A DNA stretch of 64,000 nt from Vogesella indigofera (GTDB taxonomy: Bacteria > Pseudomonadota > Gammaproteobacteria > Burkholderiales > Chromobacteriaceae). Under the pieces are notes generated by a model. That model saw only the letters and a list, made by a program, of their open reading frames with translations, searched no databases and was not told where the DNA came from. A program made the position numbers and the translations under genes. Within the stretch, counting starts at the first letter, position 1. The number at the start of each line of letters is the position of its first letter. Of this stretch, positions 27,408 through 37,175 are shown in pieces. The stretch lies in assembly GCF_003633895.1 (NCBI RefSeq), contig NZ_RBID01000013.1:62001-126000 (forward strand), written 5' to 3'.

Positions 27408-28617
27408 GGTCTGCCGAGGGCAAGAGTTGTTCGGAGCCGGCCAGGCGTGCATCCGGATGACGCTGCAGGAAGGCGTCCAGCTGTTGCTGGTTCTCTTCCG
27501 GCATGATCGAGCAGGTGGCGTACAGCATCTTGCCGCCCTTGGCCAGCAGCGGCCACAGCGCGTCCACCATCGCCGCCTGTTGCTGGCCCAGCGCGGCGAA
27601 ATCGTCCGGCCGGCGCAGCCACTTGATGTCCGGATTGCGCCGCACCACGCCACTGGCCGAGCACGGTACGTCGGCGAGGATGCGGTCGAACGGTACGCCG
27701 TCCCACCAGCTGTCCGGCTTGGCGGCATCGGCTGCGGCCAACGTGGCCGTCAGCTGCAGGCGCGCCAGGTTCTCGGCCACCCGTTCCAGCCGCGTCGCGT
27801 CGATGTCCAGCGCGGTGAGCTGAATATCGGCCAACTCCAGCAAATGACCGCTCTTGCCACCGGGGGCAGCGCAGGCATCCAGCACCCGCATGCCGTCGGC
27901 GATATCCAGCCGCAGCGCCGCCTGTTGCGCGCCGAAGTCCTGCACCGACACGCGGCCCTCGGCAAAACCCGGCAGGTCGCGCACATTGCACGGTGCATCC
28001 AGCTTCACCGCGTAGTCGCCGAGCGCCTTGGCGCCGCGACCGGACGCCTGCAGCGCCTCGACATAGCTGGCGGCGGTGCCGTGGCGGCGGTTGATGCGCA
28101 GCGTCATCGGCGGATGGCGGTTGCTCTTTTCCAGGATGTCGGTCCAGCGCGTCGGATAGGCGGCGCGCACCTTCTGCACCCACCAGCGCGGGTGGTTGTA
28201 ACGCGCTTCGTTGTCGGCCTGGGCATCGGCCAGCAGCTGGTCCTTGTTGCGCAGGAAGTTGCGCAGCACGCCGTTGACCAGCCCCTTGAGGCGGCCGGCG
28301 GCCAGGTCCTGCGCCAGCGTCACCGCCTGGTCGACCACCGCATACGGTGCGGCACGGGTATGGATCAGCTGGTACAGCGCCACCAGCAGCAGGCGCTCGA
28401 CATCCACCGCCGGCAGCGGCTTGGGCACCAGTGCCCGCAGGATGAAGCGCAACTGGCCGAGATTGCGCAGGCTGCCGTAGGCAATGTCCTGCAGTGCGCC
28501 ACGCTCGCCGGGCGTCAGGGTCTCGCTGCGCTGGATATTGCCCAGCGCCTCGGTCAGGGTACGCCCTTCTTCTACACGCGCGATGATGCCCGCGGCCAAC
28601 TCCTGGATTCGATGCAT
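27370..28617 (-). CDS. rsmB: 16S rRNA (cytosine-967-C5)-methyltransferase
   Basis: 415 aa. N-terminal NusB-like RNA-binding domain (about 1-145), then a Rossmann methyltransferase: VLDACAAPGGKSGHLLEL (SAM loop), ADVPCSASGVVRRNPDIKW with the catalytic PC motif, and MLYATCSIMPEEN with the second cysteine. Start at the ATG before HRIQELAAG; the frame is open for 25 more codons. Confidence 0.95.
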   Translation of the reverse strand: MHRIQELAAGIIARVEEGRTLTEALGNIQRSETLTPGERGALQDIAYGSLRNLGQLRFILRALVPKPLPAVDVERLLLVALYQLIHTRAAPYAVVDQAVTLAQDLAAGRLKGLVNGVLRNFLRNKDQLLADAQADNEARYNHPRWWVQKVRAAYPTRWTDILEKSNRHPPMTLRINRRHGTAASYVEALQASGRGAKALGDYAVKLDAPCNVRDLPGFAEGRVSVQDFGAQQAALRLDIADGMRVLDACAAPGGKSGHLLELADIQLTALDIDATRLERVAENLARLQLTATLAAADAAKPDSWWDGVPFDRILADVPCSASGVVRRNPDIKWLRRPDDFAALGQQQAAMVDALWPLLAKGGKMLYATCSIMPEENQQQLDAFLQRHPDARLAGSEQLLPSADHDGFYYALLEKA

Positions 28618-28646
28618 GTCAGTCTGGTTCTTTCCAATGAAACCGG

Positions 28647-28678
28647 CCACCGTTCGCACAGGGAACGGTGGCCGTTTT
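28647..28678. terminator. Hairpin between htpX and rsmB
   Basis: CGGCCACCGTTC pairs with GAACGGTGGCCG around GCACAG. A TTTT follows on the plus strand; on the minus strand, the direction of both neighbouring genes, GGTTTC follows. It may end the htpX transcript. Confidence 0.5.
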
Positions 28679-28701
28679 AAATAATGGTGCAATGATACCG
28701 G

Positions 28702-29556
28702 TCAGCGACCGTTGCGCGCTATCTGATTGAGGCGGGCAATGCGTTCTTCGGTATGCGGGTGGGTACGGAACAGGCTGCTGAGACCGCCACCGGACAACGG
28801 GTTGATGATCATCATCTGCGCCGTTTCCGGATGCGCCTCGGCCGCCGGCATGATGCGGCCCTGCGCGTAGTACTCGATCTTTTGCAGCGCGCTGGCCAGC
28901 GCCAGCGGATCGCCGCTGATTTCGGCGCCGCCGCGGTCGGCCTCGAATTCGCGCGCGCGCGAGATCGCCATCTGGATCAGGCTGGCCGCCAGTGGTGCCA
29001 ACAGCGCCACCGCGATGCTGGCGATCGGGTTGGCCGGGCGCCCTTCCTCGTCACGACCGCCGAAGAACATCGCGAAGTTGGCCAGCGCCGAGATGGCACC
29101 GGCCATGGTGGCGCTGATGGTGGAGATCAGCGTGTCGCGGTGCTTGACGTGGGCCAGTTCGTGCGCCATCACCCCGCGCAGCTCCTGGTAGCTGAGCATG
29201 CGCATGATGCCGGTGGTGGCCGCCACCGCCGCGTGCTCCGGATTGCGGCCGGTGGCAAACGCGTTCGGCTGCTCCTCGTGGATCACGTACACGCGCGGCA
29301 TCGGCATCTGCGCGCGCTGCGCCAGCTCGGCCACCATGTTGTACAGCTCCGGCGCGGTGCGGGCATCCACCTCCTGCGCGTTGTACATGCGCAACACCAT
29401 TTTGTCGGAGTTCCAGTAGGCAAACACGTTCATCACGCCGCCGAACAGCAAGGCCAGCAGCATGCCGCTCTGGCCACCAATCATGCCGCCGATCATCCCG
29501 AACAGCGCCACGATCGCCGCCATCAGGATGGTGGTTTTCAGCCAGTTAAAGCCCAT
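28702..29556 (-). CDS. htpX: Membrane zinc protease HtpX
   Basis: 284 aa. Two N-terminal membrane helices, the zinc motif HELAHVKH near residue 135, further helices, and the third ligand region [13 protein letters not shown]. HtpX degrades misfolded membrane proteins in the inner membrane. A near-perfect AAAGGAGG ribosome site precedes the ATG. Confidence 0.96.
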   Translation of the reverse strand: MGFNWLKTTILMAAIVALFGMIGGMIGGQSGMLLALLFGGVMNVFAYWNSDKMVLRMYNAQEVDARTAPELYNMVAELAQRAQMPMPRVYVIHEEQPNAFATGRNPEHAAVAATTGIMRMLSYQELRGVMAHELAHVKHRDTLISTISATMAGAISALANFAMFFGGRDEEGRPANPIASIAVALLAPLAASLIQMAISRAREFEADRGGAEISGDPLALASALQKIEYYAQGRIMPAAEAHPETAQMMIINPLSGGGLSSLFRTHPHTEERIARLNQIARNGR

Positions 29557-29613
29557 CGCGTCCTCCTTTGTAGCAGTCCATGCTCCCGATATGGGGGCAT
29601 CGGCATTGGAATA

Positions 29614-30534
29614 TCAAGCCCCGAGCAGGGTTCCCGCCAGCGCGCTGCGACCGGCGACAAACTCGCGTGCGGCCAACCTTTTGCCGCCGGCGGCCTGCAG
29701 CTGGGTCAGCACCAGCAGGCCGGCACCGGTGCCGACCACCACGCCGTCGGCGTCGGCACGCAGCACCTCGCCGGCCGGCGCCGTGCCGGCGACGGCGTGT
29801 GCCTGCCACAGCTTCAGCGCCTCGCCGCCCAGCAGCGTGTGTGCGCCCGGTGCCGGGTTGTAGGCGCGAATGGCACGGGCGATATCGGCCGCCGGCTGCG
29901 TCCAGTCGATGCGCGCCTCGTCCTTGCTCAGCTTGGCGGCGTAGGTCACGCCCTCCTCCGGCTGCGGCTGTGGCGTGCAGCCGTCCAGCTGCGCCAGGGT
30001 GCCGACGATGGCGTCGGCGCCGAGCGCGGCCAGCTTGTCGTGCAGGCTGACGGCAGAGTCGTCGGCCGCAATCGGCAGCGGGTGGATGCTCAGCATGTCA
30101 CCGGTATCGAGGCCGACATCCATCTGCATGATGGTGATGCCGGTTTCCGCGTCGCCAGCGAGGATGGCGCGCTGGATCGGCGCCGCACCACGCCAGCGCG
30201 GCAGCAGCGAGGCGTGGATGTTGAGGCAGCCGCGCGCCGGCATGTCCAGCACCGCCTTGGGCAGCAGCAGGCCGTAGGCGGCCACCACCATCACCTCGGC
30301 GCCGACCTCGGCCACCAGCGCCTGAGCTTCCGGCGTCTTCAGTGTCAGCGGCTGTTCCACGCGCAGGCCGTGCTGCAGCGCCAGTTCCTTCACCGGGCTG
30401 GGCTTCAGCTTCATGCCGCGCCCGGCCGGGCGGTCCGGCTGCGTCAGCACCAGCGCGATGTCGTGGCCGGCATCAAGCAGCGCCTGCAATGCGGCGGCGG
30501 CGAATACCGGCGTGCCGGCAAAAATCAGTTTCAT
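29614..30534 (-). CDS. fmt: Methionyl-tRNA formyltransferase
   Basis: 306 aa. Starts [20 protein letters not shown]; catalytic [20 protein letters not shown] with the Asn-His-Asp set (NIHAS upstream), and [17 protein letters not shown]. The C-terminal domain binds tRNA. It follows def on the same strand, the usual pair. A dispersed word at 29669 reads as KRLAAR. Confidence 0.96.
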   Translation of the reverse strand: MKLIFAGTPVFAAAALQALLDAGHDIALVLTQPDRPAGRGMKLKPSPVKELALQHGLRVEQPLTLKTPEAQALVAEVGAEVMVVAAYGLLLPKAVLDMPARGCLNIHASLLPRWRGAAPIQRAILAGDAETGITIMQMDVGLDTGDMLSIHPLPIAADDSAVSLHDKLAALGADAIVGTLAQLDGCTPQPQPEEGVTYAAKLSKDEARIDWTQPAADIARAIRAYNPAPGAHTLLGGEALKLWQAHAVAGTAPAGEVLRADADGVVVGTGAGLLVLTQLQAAGGKRLAAREFVAGRSALAGTLLGA

Positions 30535-30557
30535 TCGGGCTATCCTTGCAAATGCAA

Positions 30558-30579
30558 AGGGACACGCGGCGCGTGTCCC
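30558..30579 (-). terminator. Hairpin between def and fmt
   Basis: GGGACACGC and GCGTGTCCC around a short GC loop; on the minus strand followed by TTTGCATTT. It could attenuate fmt transcription. Confidence 0.45.
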
Positions 30580-30618
30580 GACACCAGCTTGCGGCCAACC
30601 CTGGCCGCCGTCCCTGGC

Positions 30619-31122
30619 TTACAGGGTGTGCTTCTCGCGCTTTTTCATCTTGGTGCGGATGCGGTTCTGCTTCAGGTCGGACAGGTATTCGACGAACACC
30701 TTGCCGTCGAGGTGATCCACCTCGTGCTGCAGGCAGATCGCCAGCAGGCCGCCGGTCTCCAGCTCGAAGAATGCTCCCTTGGCGTCCTGTGCACGCACCT
30801 TGACGTGCTCGGCGCGGGTCACCTTGTCGTAGATGCCGGGCACCGACAGGCAGCCTTCCTCGTACACCGTCTCGCCGTCCTTGTGCAGGAACTCCGGATT
30901 GATGAACACGCGCGGCTCGTTGCGATCCTCGGAGATATCGATCACGATCAGGCGCTGGTGGAAATCCACCTGCGTCGCCGCGAGGCCGATACCCTTGGCC
31001 TCGTACATGGTCTCGAACATATTGTCGATCTGCTGCTGCAGCGCGCTGTCGAAGCTGGTTACCGGCCGGGCAACCTTGTGCAAACGCGGGTCGGGGTAAT
31101 GCAGAATGTTGAGCAGTGCCAT
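30619..31122 (-). CDS. def: Peptide deformylase
   Basis: 167 aa. All three motifs: [21 protein letters not shown] and [14 protein letters not shown], with the metal ligands Cys and two His. It removes the formyl group of nascent peptides. Start at [14 protein letters not shown]; the frame is open for 20 more codons. Confidence 0.97.
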   Translation of the reverse strand: MALLNILHYPDPRLHKVARPVTSFDSALQQQIDNMFETMYEAKGIGLAATQVDFHQRLIVIDISEDRNEPRVFINPEFLHKDGETVYEEGCLSVPGIYDKVTRAEHVKVRAQDAKGAFFELETGGLLAICLQHEVDHLDGKVFVEYLSDLKQNRIRTKMKKREKHTL

Positions 31123-31237
31123 AATCAAACCGTTATTCCAGTTGTAGGATGCCGTGACAGGCAACGATAATGTTGCCAGCATCCGGTTTCACTATAAATT
31201 ACTGAGCCAGTGCCGGTCAGGTGGGGTCAAATCATCA

Positions 31238-32254
31238 ATGTTTAAACCTATTATACCGCTCATCCTCGCGCTGGGCCTCTCTGCCGCCGCATTTGCCGAC
31301 ACCCTGGTGCTGCGGCCGGATGCGCCGCAACGCTACGTGGTCAAGCGCGGTGACACGCTGTGGGACATCTCCGGCCGCTACCTGACCGCGCCGTGGAAAT
31401 GGCCGCAGCTGTGGAACATGAACCGCGACGAGGTGAAAAACCCGCACTGGATCTATCCCGGCAACGTGCTGTACCTGGAAATGGTCGACGGCAAGCCGCG
31501 GCTGCGCCTGGACAGCAGCGCGCTGCGCGTGGTCAAGCTGTCGCCGCGGGTGCGCGCCGAGCAGCTGGACAGCGCCATTCCCACCATTCCGGCCAGGATC
31601 ATCGACCCCTTCCTCAAGCGCCCGCTGCTGATCGAGGACGAGGCCAGCTATCTGCAGTCGCCGAAGATCATCGCCGGCCCCGACAACCGCGTCATTCTGT
31701 CCACCACCGACCGCGCCTACAGTCAGGGGCTGGATTCCGGCGGCCTGTGGCAGGCCTACCGCCTGGGGCGCACCATAACCGACCCGGACAGCAACGAGGT
31801 GCTCGGCCATGAGGCCACCTACGGCGGCGACCTGATGGTCGACAAGCTGGACGAGGTGTCCACTCTCAGCGTGCGCAAGATCGCGGAAGAAGTGCTGGTC
31901 GGCGACCACCTGCTGAAGAGCCTGCCGGCGCCGCGGCTCAACTACACCCCGCACGAGCCGCCGCCAGAGCTGGAGGGCAGCATCGTCACCAGCTACGCCG
32001 GTGTCAACGAGATCGGCCAGCAGTTCAACGTGCTGATCAACCGCGGCGCACGCGACGGCGTCGAGGTCGGCCACGTGTTCGGCATCTACCGCGCCCCGCG
32101 CCAGATCAGCGTCGACAAGAAGCAGCAGGTGACCCTGCCCAGCGAGAAAGTCGGCCGCCTGATCGTGTTCCGAGTATTCAACAAGGCCTCCTACGCGCTG
32201 GTGCTGGACGCCACCCAACCGATCATGATCAAGGACCGCATCGCGCAACCGTGA
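31238..32254 (+). CDS. Exported LysM-domain protein
   Basis: 338 aa. Signal peptide ending in AAFADT near residue 17, a LysM domain just after it (QRYVVKRGDTLWDISGRYLTAPWKWPQLWNMNRDEVKNPHWIYPGNVLYL), then a beta-rich body. LysM binds peptidoglycan. This gene precedes dprA in many betaproteobacteria. It is divergent from def and overlaps dprA by four bases (GTGA). Confidence 0.92.
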   Translation: MFKPIIPLILALGLSAAAFADTLVLRPDAPQRYVVKRGDTLWDISGRYLTAPWKWPQLWNMNRDEVKNPHWIYPGNVLYLEMVDGKPRLRLDSSALRVVKLSPRVRAEQLDSAIPTIPARIIDPFLKRPLLIEDEASYLQSPKIIAGPDNRVILSTTDRAYSQGLDSGGLWQAYRLGRTITDPDSNEVLGHEATYGGDLMVDKLDEVSTLSVRKIAEEVLVGDHLLKSLPAPRLNYTPHEPPPELEGSIVTSYAGVNEIGQQFNVLINRGARDGVEVGHVFGIYRAPRQISVDKKQQVTLPSEKVGRLIVFRVFNKASYALVLDATQPIMIKDRIAQP

Positions 32255-33360
32255 CCCAGCAAACCCTGCTCGACTGGGCCACGCTGGCGCTGACTCCCGG
32301 CATCGGCCCGCAACGCTTCCTGCAGCTGCTGCAGCGCTTCGGCGATGCCGGCCACGCCTGCCGTGCCGGCCACGGCCAGCTGCGCGACATCCTCGACAGC
32401 AAGACGCTGGCGGCACTGGACGCCGGTGACGGTGCCCGCGCCGCCGAGGCGGCGCTGCAGTGGGCAGCGGGTGCGGACTGCCACCTGCTGACGCTCAATG
32501 ACGACGACTACCCGTGCCAGCTGGCCGAGGCCGGCAGCGCCCCGCCGCTGCTGTTCGCCCGCGGCCGGCGCAGCCTGCTTGCGCAGCCGATGCTGGCGGT
32601 GGTCGGCAGCCGCCACGCCACGCCGCAGGGTGCGGACAATGCCCGCGACTTTGCGCAAAGGTTGGCCGCGCACGGCTACAGCATCGTCAGCGGACTGGCC
32701 GGCGGCATCGACGCCGCCGCGCACGAGGGCGCGCTGCCCGAGGCCGCCAGCACCATCGCCGTGATCGGCACCGGCATCGACCGCGTCTATCCGGCGCGCA
32801 ACCGCGAGCTGGCGCACCGCATCGCCGGCCACGGCCTGATCCTGTCCGAGTTCGCGCTCGGCACCCCGCCGCTGGCCGGTCACTTCCCGCAGCGCAACCG
32901 CATCATCGCCGGCCTCGCCCGCGGCTGTCTGGTGGTCGAGGCCGCGCCGCAGAGCGGCTCGCTGATCACCGCGCGGCTGGCGCTGGAAGCCGGCCGCGAC
33001 GTGATGGCCATCCCCGGTTCCATCCACAACCCGCAGGCGCGCGGCTGCCACCGCCTGATCAAGGACGGCGCCCGGCTGGTGGAAAGCGCCGACGACGTGC
33101 TGGACGAGATCGGCCGACTGGCGACGGCCCCCGTCGTCAGCACCGCGGCAACGCCCGCTGCCAGCGACGCTGGCGCGCACCCGTTGCTGGCCGCCATCGG
33201 CTACGACCCGGTCGACAGCGACACCCTGGCGGCACGACTCAAGTTGACGGCAGGGGAGCTTTACGCGATGCTTCTTGAGCTTGAGCTGGCCGGACACATC
33301 GAAAGTCTGGACGGCGGGCGCTACCAGCGCCGATCACCGGCGCCAAGCCGTCCCACCTAA
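32251..33360 (+). CDS. dprA: DNA-processing protein DprA
   Basis: 369 aa. Rossmann-like core: VVGSRHATPQGADNARDFA, GYSIVSGLAGGIDAAAHEGAL, IAVIGTGIDRVYPARNRELA and FPQRNRIIAGLARGCLVVEAAPQSGSLITARLALEAGRDVMAIPGS; C-terminal winged helix (about 310-365). DprA loads RecA on incoming single strands in natural transformation. Start is GTG inside the stop of the LysM gene. The gene carries a dispersed word at 32660 (RLAAHG). Confidence 0.96.
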   Translation: MTQQTLLDWATLALTPGIGPQRFLQLLQRFGDAGHACRAGHGQLRDILDSKTLAALDAGDGARAAEAALQWAAGADCHLLTLNDDDYPCQLAEAGSAPPLLFARGRRSLLAQPMLAVVGSRHATPQGADNARDFAQRLAAHGYSIVSGLAGGIDAAAHEGALPEAASTIAVIGTGIDRVYPARNRELAHRIAGHGLILSEFALGTPPLAGHFPQRNRIIAGLARGCLVVEAAPQSGSLITARLALEAGRDVMAIPGSIHNPQARGCHRLIKDGARLVESADDVLDEIGRLATAPVVSTAATPAASDAGAHPLLAAIGYDPVDSDTLAARLKLTAGELYAMLLELELAGHIESLDGGRYQRRSPAPSRPT

Positions 33361-33378
33361 CCCGATGATTAAATAAAG

Positions 33379-33837
33379 ATGTTTGATGTTCTCGCCTATC
33401 TTCTCGAAGAATTCAACGACCCCGCAGCCTGCCCGGAACGTGACGACCTCGGTCGCCAGCTGGCGGCAGCCGGCTTTGAAAACGAGGAAATCAGCGACGC
33501 ACTGGACTGGCTGGACGGCCTGAACCAGCTCAATGACGGCAGCTACGACGGTGCCGATGCCGGCAGCGGTTTCCGCTGCTTCAGCGAGCAGGAAAATGCC
33601 CGCCTCAGCGGCGAGATTCGCGGCCTGATCCTGTTCCTGGAGCACAATGGCGCGCTGTCGCCGGCACAACGCGAAATGCTGATCGACCGCCTGCTGGCGA
33701 TGCCGGACGACGAGATATCCCTGCCCAGCGCCAAGCTGGCGGCACTGATGGTGCTGTGGGCACAAGGCGCGGAACTGCCGATCCTGCTCGGCGAAGACCT
33801 GCTGTGCGCGCTGCACGGCGAACCCACGATGCAATAA
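33379..33837 (+). CDS. smg: Smg/DUF494 family protein
   Basis: 152 aa, helical and acidic: MFDVLAYLLEEFNDPAACPERDDLGRQLAAAGFENEEISDALDWLDGL. Smg lies between dprA and topA in many beta- and gammaproteobacteria; no function is established. The TAA stop is the first part of the MITE-like element. Confidence 0.93.
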   Translation: MFDVLAYLLEEFNDPAACPERDDLGRQLAAAGFENEEISDALDWLDGLNQLNDGSYDGADAGSGFRCFSEQENARLSGEIRGLILFLEHNGALSPAQREMLIDRLLAMPDDEISLPSAKLAALMVLWAQGAELPILLGEDLLCALHGEPTMQ

Positions 33838-33978
33838 GAACGTGTTCACGATCTAGCGAGCTAGAGCGAGACAAGGCGAAAACGGCTGAGGAAGCGGAAT
33901 TTACAAGTAGTAAATGAGCATTCCGAAGCCGTTTTCAACGCAGTATTGCCGAAGCGCAGCAGATCGCGAACAGGTTCT
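33837..33978. mobile_element. MITE-like element with 18-bp terminal inverted repeats
   Basis: The left end AGAACGTGTTCACGATCT (33837-33854) and the complement of the right end (33961-33978) agree at 16 of 18 positions. Inside, AAAACGGCT and CGGAAT are mirrored by ATTCCG and AGCCGTTTT around a short centre, so the whole can fold into one long hairpin. It encodes nothing. The left end coincides with the smg stop codon. No clear target duplication is seen. Similar elements with gaacctgttc...ends recur in Neisseriales and related genomes as far as I recall. Confidence 0.75.
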
Positions 33979-34116
33979 AAGCCCCGGCTGCGGACCTCAA
34001 AGGTTGGCCGCAGCGGAAAAACGCCCGATCAAGAGCGCAAACCTTGCGCTCTTGTTTTGTTTGATGAATACACAATATTGTCGTGCCCCCCGGCGCACTA
34101 CCGAAAACAGACCGTT

Positions 34117-36411
34117 ATGCCCTCAAACCTGCTGATTGTCGAATCGCCGTCCAAGGCGAAAACGCTGAAAAAATACCTGGGTCCGGACTTCGAAGTCCTC
34201 GCCTCCTACGGTCACGTCCGCGACCTGGTGCCGAAGAACGGCGCCGTCGATCCGGAAAAAGACTTCGCGATGAAATACCAGGTCGTGGCGCGCAACAGCA
34301 AGCACGTTGATGCCATCGTCAAGGCAGTGGCCGAGGTGGACCATGTCTATCTGGCGACTGACCCGGACCGCGAAGGCGAGGCGATTTCCTGGCACCTGGT
34401 GGAAATCCTCAACAAGAAAAAACTGCTCAAGGACAAGACCGCGCAACGGGTGGTGTTTCACGAGATCACCAAGAACGCGGTGCTGGACGCCATCGCCAAC
34501 CCGCGCGCCATCGCGCAGGATCTGGTCGACGCGCAGCAGGCACGCCGCGCGCTGGATTACCTGGTCGGCTTCAACCTGTCGCCGCTGCTGTGGAAGAAAA
34601 TCCGCCGCGGCCTGTCCGCCGGCCGCGTGCAAAGCCCGGCGCTGCGCCTGATCTGCGAACGCGAGAACGAGATCAAGGCCTTCGTCGAGCAGGAATACTG
34701 GTCGGTGCACCTGGACAGCCACAAGGGCCGCACCAAGTTCAGCGCCAAGCTGACCACGCTGGCCGGCACACGGCTCGACCAGTTCGCGCTGCCGAACGAG
34801 GCGGAACAGGCCGGCGTGCTGGCACGGCTGCAGGGCCACGACGCGGTGGTCACCAGCATCGAGAAGAAAAAGAAATCGCGCAGCCCCGCCGCGCCGTTCA
34901 CCACCTCGACGCTGCAGCAGGAGGCGGTGCGCAAGCTGGGCATGACCACCGACCGCGCGATGCGCACCGCGCAGCAGCTGTACGAAGGCGTGGACATCGG
35001 CCAGGGCACCGTCGGCCTGATCACCTATATGCGTACCGACTCGGTGGCACTGGCCAACGAGGCGGTCGAGGAAATCCGCGGCTACATCGGCGAGCGCTTC
35101 GATACCGAGCACCTGCCGAAGAACCCGGTGGCGTACAAGAACAAGTCCAAGAACGCGCAAGAGGCGCACGAGGCGGTGCGGCCAACCTCCATCCTGCGCA
35201 CGCCGGAGGCGATGAAGCCGTTCCTGACCTCCGACCAGTTCAAGCTCTACGACATGATCTGGAAGCGGACGCTGGCCTGCCAGATGGCCCCGGCCAAGTT
35301 CGACACCACCAGCGTCGACATCAGCGTCGGCGAAGGCATCTTCCGCGCCAGCGGCCAGGTACTGGTGTTCGCCGGCTTCCTGTCGGTGTACGAGGAAGAC
35401 GTCGATGACGCAGAGGACGAGGAAAACGCCAAGCTGCCGCTGCTGAACGAAGGCGACGCGCTGCCGGTGGACAAGCTGTACGGCGAGCAGCACTTCACCC
35501 AGCCGCCACCGCGCTTCTCCGAAGCATCGCTGGTGAAATCGCTGGAAGAGTTCGGCATCGGCCGGCCGTCGACCTACGCCAGCATCATCTCGACGCTGAA
35601 GGATCGCGAATACGTGATCCTCGACAAGAAGCGCTTCTACCCGACCGACACCGGCGACATCGTCAACAAGTTCCTGACCGAGCACTTCGCGCAGTACGTC
35701 GACTACAACTTCACCGCCAAGCTGGAAAACCAGCTCGACGAAATTGCCAGTGGCACACGGCAGTGGGTGCCGGTGATGGACAGCTTCTGGAAGGGTTTCT
35801 CCAAGCAGCTGACCGAGAAGGAAGGCATCAGCCGCGCCGAAGTCACCACCGAAAGCCTGGACGAAGCCTGCCCGAAATGCAGCAAGCCGCTGTCGATCAA
35901 GTTCGGCAAGCGCGGCCGCTTCATCGCCTGTACCGGCTACCCGGACTGCGACTACACCCGCAACGTCGGCGAGACCGCGGAACAGGCCGCCGCCGAGGCG
36001 GAGGCACCGACCATCATCGAAGACCGCACCTGCCCGGAATGCGGTGGCGAGCTGCACATCAAGAAGGGCCGCTACGGCAAGTTCATCGGCTGCGCCAACT
36101 ATCCGAAGTGCAAGCACATCGAGCCGCTGGAAAAACCGCGCGACACCGGCGTGCAGTGCCCGGAATGCAAGACCGGCAGCCTGATCGAGCGCAAGAGCCG
36201 CTACGGCAAGCTGTTCTACAGCTGCAACACCTATCCGAAGTGCAAGTACGCGACCTGGAACCCGCCGGTGGCCGAGCCGTGCCCGCAGTGTCACTGGCCG
36301 ATCCTGACCATCAAGACCACCAAGCGCCGCGGCACCGAGAAGGTGTGCCCGCAGAAGGAATGCGGCTACGCCGAACAGATTGCGCCGCCGGAAGGCAAGG
36401 AAGAAGCCTGA
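34117..36411 (+). CDS. topA: DNA topoisomerase I
   Basis: 764 aa. Toprim domain with SNLLIVESPSKAKTLKKYLG and DPDREGEAISWHL; active-site Tyr in GLITYMRTDSVAL; RPSTYASIISTL. The C-terminus has four Cys4 zinc ribbons (starting at CPKC, CPEC, CPEC and CPQC, about residues 585-760). It relaxes negative supercoils. The ATG before PSNLLIVES is preferred; upstream open frame has no family match. A dispersed word lies at 35178. Confidence 0.97.
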   Translation: MPSNLLIVESPSKAKTLKKYLGPDFEVLASYGHVRDLVPKNGAVDPEKDFAMKYQVVARNSKHVDAIVKAVAEVDHVYLATDPDREGEAISWHLVEILNKKKLLKDKTAQRVVFHEITKNAVLDAIANPRAIAQDLVDAQQARRALDYLVGFNLSPLLWKKIRRGLSAGRVQSPALRLICERENEIKAFVEQEYWSVHLDSHKGRTKFSAKLTTLAGTRLDQFALPNEAEQAGVLARLQGHDAVVTSIEKKKKSRSPAAPFTTSTLQQEAVRKLGMTTDRAMRTAQQLYEGVDIGQGTVGLITYMRTDSVALANEAVEEIRGYIGERFDTEHLPKNPVAYKNKSKNAQEAHEAVRPTSILRTPEAMKPFLTSDQFKLYDMIWKRTLACQMAPAKFDTTSVDISVGEGIFRASGQVLVFAGFLSVYEEDVDDAEDEENAKLPLLNEGDALPVDKLYGEQHFTQPPPRFSEASLVKSLEEFGIGRPSTYASIISTLKDREYVILDKKRFYPTDTGDIVNKFLTEHFAQYVDYNFTAKLENQLDEIASGTRQWVPVMDSFWKGFSKQLTEKEGISRAEVTTESLDEACPKCSKPLSIKFGKRGRFIACTGYPDCDYTRNVGETAEQAAAEAEAPTIIEDRTCPECGGELHIKKGRYGKFIGCANYPKCKHIEPLEKPRDTGVQCPECKTGSLIERKSRYGKLFYSCNTYPKCKYATWNPPVAEPCPQCHWPILTIKTTKRRGTEKVCPQKECGYAEQIAPPEGKEEA

Positions 36412-36435
36412 TCCCGTTCCGGCCCTACCGCCACA

Positions 36436-36463
36436 ACGCCGCTGACCTCAGCGGCGTTTTTTT
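36436..36463 (+). terminator. Terminator of topA
   Basis: ACGCCGCTGA pairs with TCAGCGGCGT around a CC loop, then seven T. It lies 24 bp past the stop codon. Confidence 0.92.
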
Positions 36464-36479
36464 ATGGCCTGTCGCGCGC

Positions 36480-36508
36480 CTGCGGCCAACCTTGGCCGCA
36501 AAAAAACC
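36480..36508. repeat. Self-overlapping pair of the dispersed word
   Basis: TGCGGCCAA at 36481-36489 and TTGGCCGCA at 36492-36500 share a two-base centre, so one word and part of its opposite overlap. It is followed by seven A on the plus strand. It lies between the topA terminator and the leftward carbonic-anhydrase-like gene, whose stop is 46 bp away. Confidence 0.75.
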
Positions 36509-36553
36509 GCCGCGGCGGCAAGGCCGGGCGGCGGTGACGGGGTGAGCGCGGGC

Positions 36554-37123
36554 TCAGGTGCGGGCCACGATCTGCTGCACGCTGCCATCCAGCGCCATCA
36601 GGTAGCTCTCCACCTGCAGCTGCGGGTGCTTTTGCAGGATCGCCTTGCGCAGTGACATCAGCGTTTCGGCGTGGACGCGGGTTTCCTTGTCCGGCGCCTG
36701 GCCGAAGTCCTCGCCCAGTACCACCTTGTAGGCGCCGCAGTCGCGATGGTCGAGCAGCATCACCTTGTGGATGTGGTGCAGGCTGATGGCGACATCGAGG
36801 TGCTCCCAGAACGCGGTATTCCACGCCGGGAACTTGCCGGTCACCGCGCCGAGCGAGGCGCCGGCCAGCACGATGTGGTCGTACTTGTCCTTCATGCCCT
36901 TGCCGGCCATGAAGCGCTCGGTGTCGTCGACCAGCCGGTAATCCATGCACGACAGCAGCAGCGCCTCGGTGCCGCCGGCGGCGTATGCCGTACGCGGCAA
37001 GAAGCTGCCCAGCAGCGCCGCGGCGCCGCCCATGGCCGCGAGTTTCACGAACTGGCGCCGGCCGATCGGCCGCGCCGCGCTGCCGTGGCAGTCAACCGCC
37101 GGCCTCTGTTGTGCTTGGCACAT
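36554..37123 (-). CDS. Tat-exported beta-carbonic-anhydrase-like protein
   Basis: 189 aa. The N-terminus has a twin-arginine signal: IGRRQFVKLAAMGGAAALLGSFLP, cleaved near AYAAGG. The mature part has SCMDYR and HRDCGAY, the zinc Cys-Asp-Arg and His-x-x-Cys sets of beta-carbonic anhydrases, but is short and the rest is divergent. It may be an active periplasmic carbonic anhydrase or a relative of that fold. The ATG at 37123 follows AGGGG by five bases; a GTG at 37126 adds one residue. Confidence 0.78.
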   Translation of the reverse strand: MCQAQQRPAVDCHGSAARPIGRRQFVKLAAMGGAAALLGSFLPRTAYAAGGTEALLLSCMDYRLVDDTERFMAGKGMKDKYDHIVLAGASLGAVTGKFPAWNTAFWEHLDVAISLHHIHKVMLLDHRDCGAYKVVLGEDFGQAPDKETRVHAETLMSLRKAILQKHPQLQVESYLMALDGSVQQIVART

Positions 37124-37175
37124 CACATCCCCTCTCTCGTGTCTGGCCTTGACGCAGCGTCTGCGGCGCGGCGGA

